34,436 nt of DNA from the NCBI GenBank assembly GCA_002497025.1, contig DAMG01000035.1, positions 1 through 34,436 on the forward strand. The letters run 5' to 3'. Each line of letters opens with the position of its first letter. Within the stretch, counting starts at the first letter, position 1. The notes under the pieces were generated by a model, which saw only the letters and a program-made list of their open reading frames with translations, was not told the DNA's origin and ran no database searches. The stretch is from Euryarchaeota archaeon UBA126. Its GTDB lineage: Archaea > Thermoplasmatota > Poseidoniia > Poseidoniales > Thalassarchaeaceae. A program made the translations under genes and the position numbers. Positions 32,337-34,436 of the stretch are shown one piece after another.

Positions 32337-32368
32337 GGCTTTTTTCTTACTACTGAAAAAACCCAGCC
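32337..32368 (+). terminator. Probable rimK terminator
   Basis: GGC-TTTTTTC pairs with GAAAAAA and a further GCC around a short loop, just after the rimK stop. The T-run itself is typical of archaeal termination. AGCC-ATTT-GGCT (32365-32376) could form a second small hairpin. Confidence 0.5.
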
Positions 32369-32418
32369 ATTTGGCTCTCAACATCAGAAGCATTCAAGTT
32401 TGGATAGACACACTTAGG

Positions 32419-32470
32419 CTCGCCCATATGGGCAGGGATGCACCCGTCGTTCGCGACGGAAATAGGCGAG
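32419..32470. other. Structured segment upstream of the Xer recombinase
   Basis: An outer stem CTCGCC/GGCGAG (32419-32424 with 32465-32470) encloses a perfect palindrome GCCCATATGGGC (32422-32433) and a hairpin CCGTCG-TTCG-CGACGG (32444-32459) with a TTCG tetraloop. The palindrome and the outer stem share bases, so they are alternatives. It ends 11 bases before the first possible start of the recombinase. Candidates are a structured leader, a small RNA or a recombination/operator site; none can be chosen by eye. Confidence 0.45.
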
Positions 32471-32480
32471 GGACCAAGAT

Positions 32481-33608
32481 ATGGAAGGCGAAGATAGAGG
32501 AATTGCTAGCCGAGAGGTTACGCAGGGGCGGTTCGAAACTTCCTCTACAATTAGTCAAGCCAGCGTGGTAAATGCTCTACCTACTAGACTAATGCGATTA
32601 GCGACCCTACCTTGGTTTGAATGTTGGGCGGGTCAGTTGCGCACAGAAAAGAAATCAAAGCACACAATTCGTGCATACACAGTGGCTGCGCGTGATTTCT
32701 CGACAACTGTTTTGCCGGGTGAAGATGATCTATCTTGGGAACAAGCCCAGATTATTCCGGTGAGAGTTTACCATGAGCGCTCTGATCCATCTACCGGACG
32801 GATGGATGCTTGGTTGAATAGCCTGGGAGAGTTGCGTCCTGCTACAATAAACGCCAGAATTGCGGCTGTCTCTCACCTCCTCAAGTGGCTTGGATATACT
32901 GTTCCCGAGTGGGTACAAAGACCGGCACGTCGCCGACCTCTTCCACGACCATTAGGTCGTTCAGAAGTACTGAAGGTTCGTTCTGCAGCGCTTAGAATGG
33001 AAGATCCATTAGCCCATCCAATAGTCACCACAATGTTGGAAACTGGGTTACGAATCTCTGAATTATGTAATTTAGACATCGACGATGTCGATCATGATGA
33101 CCTATCTGCACTAGTAATCGGTGGTAAGGGAGAAAAGGATCGGACTGTACTGTTTACCAAGAAAACTACCGAGGCAATTGAAGCGTGGAATCCGATTAGA
33201 ACAATGCGCTCTAAGATGCTAGAAAATGAAGACTCAGAAAGAGCTCTATTCCTTTCTAGTAGAGGAAACAGAATCAATCCGAGGTCTATTCAGAAATTAA
33301 TTGATAGATTGGCAGACGAGGCTGAAATTCCTCGTGCTCGACTATCTCCTCACACATTGAGACACACATTTGCCACGGGATTGCTCGAGCGCGGTGCAGA
33401 TTTAGTTACAATTCAGAGATTATTAGGGCACGCAAGTATTGCAACAACCAGAGTATATCTAGAGATTAGTGACCAGACCCTGAGAGAGATTTACCACAGG
33501 GCTCAGCGCTTGCCAGAATTGGAGGAATTCGAAATCGATTCCAAAGTTGAAGATGAATTGGAAAGCGAATATCTGATGGTCCCAGCAACAGCGATTCAAC
33601 AAGATTAG
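32481..33608 (+). CDS. Tyrosine recombinase, XerA/XerC/XerD type
   Basis: 375 residues. The N-terminal SAM-like DNA-binding domain spans about 43-140 (LPWFECWAGQLRTEKKSKHT, then RPATINARIAAVSHLLKWLG). The catalytic domain carries the complete set: Arg191 in LETGLRISELCNL, Lys216 in GGKGEKDR, His291 and Arg294 in SPHTLRHTFATG, His317 in LLGHASIATTRVY and nucleophile Tyr326. In archaea such enzymes (XerA) resolve chromosome dimers at a dif site. An acidic tail of about 40 residues follows the catalytic Tyr helix. The start is uncertain: ATG 32481, GTG 32565 or ATG 32592 all keep the domains; the first was used. No phage or integron context is visible, which favours a housekeeping Xer. Confidence 0.92.
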   Translation: MEGEDRGIASREVTQGRFETSSTISQASVVNALPTRLMRLATLPWFECWAGQLRTEKKSKHTIRAYTVAARDFSTTVLPGEDDLSWEQAQIIPVRVYHERSDPSTGRMDAWLNSLGELRPATINARIAAVSHLLKWLGYTVPEWVQRPARRRPLPRPLGRSEVLKVRSAALRMEDPLAHPIVTTMLETGLRISELCNLDIDDVDHDDLSALVIGGKGEKDRTVLFTKKTTEAIEAWNPIRTMRSKMLENEDSERALFLSSRGNRINPRSIQKLIDRLADEAEIPRARLSPHTLRHTFATGLLERGADLVTIQRLLGHASIATTRVYLEISDQTLREIYHRAQRLPELEEFEIDSKVEDELESEYLMVPATAIQQD

Positions 33609-33613
33609 CCGAT

Positions 33614-33841
33614 TCATTTCTTTGCGGGATTCTTCTTGTTTTGTCGCTTATCGACAACTTCTGGACCCTGCCATTCACGTTCAGGTTGTACTGTGTTCCC
33701 CGAATGGCCGGGAAGAGGGCAATACTTTCCTGCACGGCAACGTGAACAGTTATCCTTTGGTGGAAGCTCTACGACTTTGGTAAGCCTTCCATACTTGCGT
33801 CGCGGCACAGAGTACTGTTCAAACAGACGGAACTTGAGCAT
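33614..33841 (-). CDS. Small Cys-containing protein, hypothetical
   Basis: About 75 residues, basic. It begins MLKFRLFEQYSVPRRKYGRL and contains CSRCRAGKYCPLPGH, where three Cys and a His could bind zinc or a cluster. The C terminus is Lys/Asn-rich. A GTG at 33853 would add four residues. The stop is five bases from the recombinase stop (convergent) and the start is 47 bases from the divergent gene at the right edge. No family recognised. The Cys pattern and the lack of a better frame make it a probable gene. Confidence 0.6.
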   Translation of the reverse strand: MLKFRLFEQYSVPRRKYGRLTKVVELPPKDNCSRCRAGKYCPLPGHSGNTVQPEREWQGPEVVDKRQNKKNPAKK

Positions 33842-33888
33842 TCTCGTCTGCACGCAACGTTCAACGCGAAGTCAGTTCAGCATTCATC

Positions 33889-34436
33889 ATGGGTGACCAG
33901 GCCGAGTCGGTAGTGGGCGCAACAATCGGCCTCGACCCAAACAAAACCACCCTATGGGCTCAGGTACGAGAAGGACAACCTCAGATGTCAATCGACATCG
34001 AAGGAAGGCTTCGTCCAGCGGGAATCAAGGGCAACTCAACGGTATACCTTGGAGATGTTGCTAGGGCGGCTCTCCGCTCTCTTGGCCCCGCTGACCCTCC
34101 ATTTTTCGAATCTAAACCGGGTTACGATGAGCAGAGATGGAGATTCTCAACCTCATCGGGTGATGTTTCGATGGTTGTGCTATCCGACTCATATTGGGGG
34201 TTCGGATTGGTGGCAAGATGTTTTGTTAATCAAATCGAAATAACTGGTCCGCTGGCTCTACGTGCACGTATTGTACACGATATAGCCGCTACCTTAGGTC
34301 GTAATCCATGGGAACCGTCATGGACATCGAAATTCGAAAAGAAGACTAGAGCTACAATTTCCGAACATCGTAGCGCTTGGGAGGGGCTAATCCATTATGC
34401 TAGAGATGAGATGAACGAAGAAATCACCAATCTTTC
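33889..34436 (+). CDS. Unrecognised protein, 3' partial
   Basis: A frame beginning MGDQAESVVGATIGLDPNKT stays open to the window end, giving 182 residues with no stop. The sequence is mixed alpha/beta: WAQVREGQPQMSIDIEGRL, then VYLGDVARAALRSLG, VSMVVLSDSYWGFGLVARCF and a charged, Trp-containing helical end. There is no signal peptide, membrane helix, Cys motif or P-loop. Regular codon use and the ATG 47 bases from the divergent gene suggest it is real. I do not recognise the family. Its missing 3' part may hold the diagnostic domain. Confidence 0.65.
   Translation, partial: MGDQAESVVGATIGLDPNKTTLWAQVREGQPQMSIDIEGRLRPAGIKGNSTVYLGDVARAALRSLGPADPPFFESKPGYDEQRWRFSTSSGDVSMVVLSDSYWGFGLVARCFVNQIEITGPLALRARIVHDIAATLGRNPWEPSWTSKFEKKTRATISEHRSAWEGLIHYARDEMNEEITNL

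Noticed and set aside
32371..32571. Small plus-strand frame through the structured element before the Xer gene
   Set aside because: It overlaps the hairpins and the recombinase N terminus and shows no protein-like pattern.
32481..33608. Xer gene as a mobile-element integrase
   Set aside because: There is no attachment-site repeat, phage gene or cargo around it, and the neighbours are ordinary genes; a housekeeping XerA fits better.

Overview
The window looks like a chromosomal segment of a planktonic marine euryarchaeon, most plausibly Marine Group II (Candidatus Poseidoniales) or a close relative. The archaeal signature is clear: EF-1 alpha next to ribosomal protein S10, ribosomal protein S8e, SRP19, a GINS subunit, a family-B replicative DNA polymerase with a C-terminal PCNA-binding motif, an MCT-1-like PUA protein, PGF-CTERM-type surface proteins, and TATA boxes about 26-28 bases upstream of likely leaderless starts. 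A blue-tuned proteorhodopsin points to the sunlit ocean. The taxonomic placement is inferred from gene content and was not tested phylogenetically. No insertion sequence, CRISPR array, rRNA or phage region was seen. The genes are tightly packed on both strands, and no gap longer than about 300 bases lacks a gene.

Layout. 1-1541 (+): the end of a YczE-like membrane protein and a ParA-type ATPase. 1573-6007 (-): a long charged coiled-coil protein, a protein with three zinc ribbons, and a P1B heavy-metal ATPase. 6052-7006 (+): a HAD phosphatase and a small hypothetical protein, then tRNA-Leu(CAA) on the minus strand. 7207-9511 (+): a GINS subunit and a bleomycin-hydrolase/PepC-type cysteine peptidase. 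9517-15121 (-): S10, EF-1 alpha, a PKD-domain lipoprotein and DNA polymerase B. 15255-16292 (+): branched-chain aminotransferase, overlapping at its 3' end a minus-strand FeS-type photolyase/cryptochrome.

17910-21210 holds a divergent pair: a secreted protein with four FAS1 domains plus a cupredoxin domain (-) and proteorhodopsin (+). With the photolyase next door this forms a light-related block. 21294-23302 (-): acetyltransferase, SRP19, S8e and a ThrH-like phosphatase. 23389-26378 (+): PUA protein, PGF-CTERM protein, an iodotyrosine-deiodinase-like flavoprotein and a TolB-like propeller lipoprotein. 26401-31129 (-): two small membrane proteins, an EamA transporter, a second ParA ATPase and a SAP-domain membrane protein. 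31372-33608 (+): RimK ATP-grasp ligase and a Xer-type recombinase. The right edge has a small Cys-containing minus-strand gene and an unrecognised plus-strand gene cut by the window end.

The most interesting points are a possible membrane-tethered nucleoid system (a SAP-domain membrane protein followed by an orphan ParA), an archaeal deiodinase homologue with all three substrate-lid residues at exact spacing, the light/copper/surface-protein block including a duplicated Cys-rich mini-module, a metal ATPase with mixed subclass motifs beside a zinc-ribbon gene, and a structured segment upstream of the Xer recombinase.
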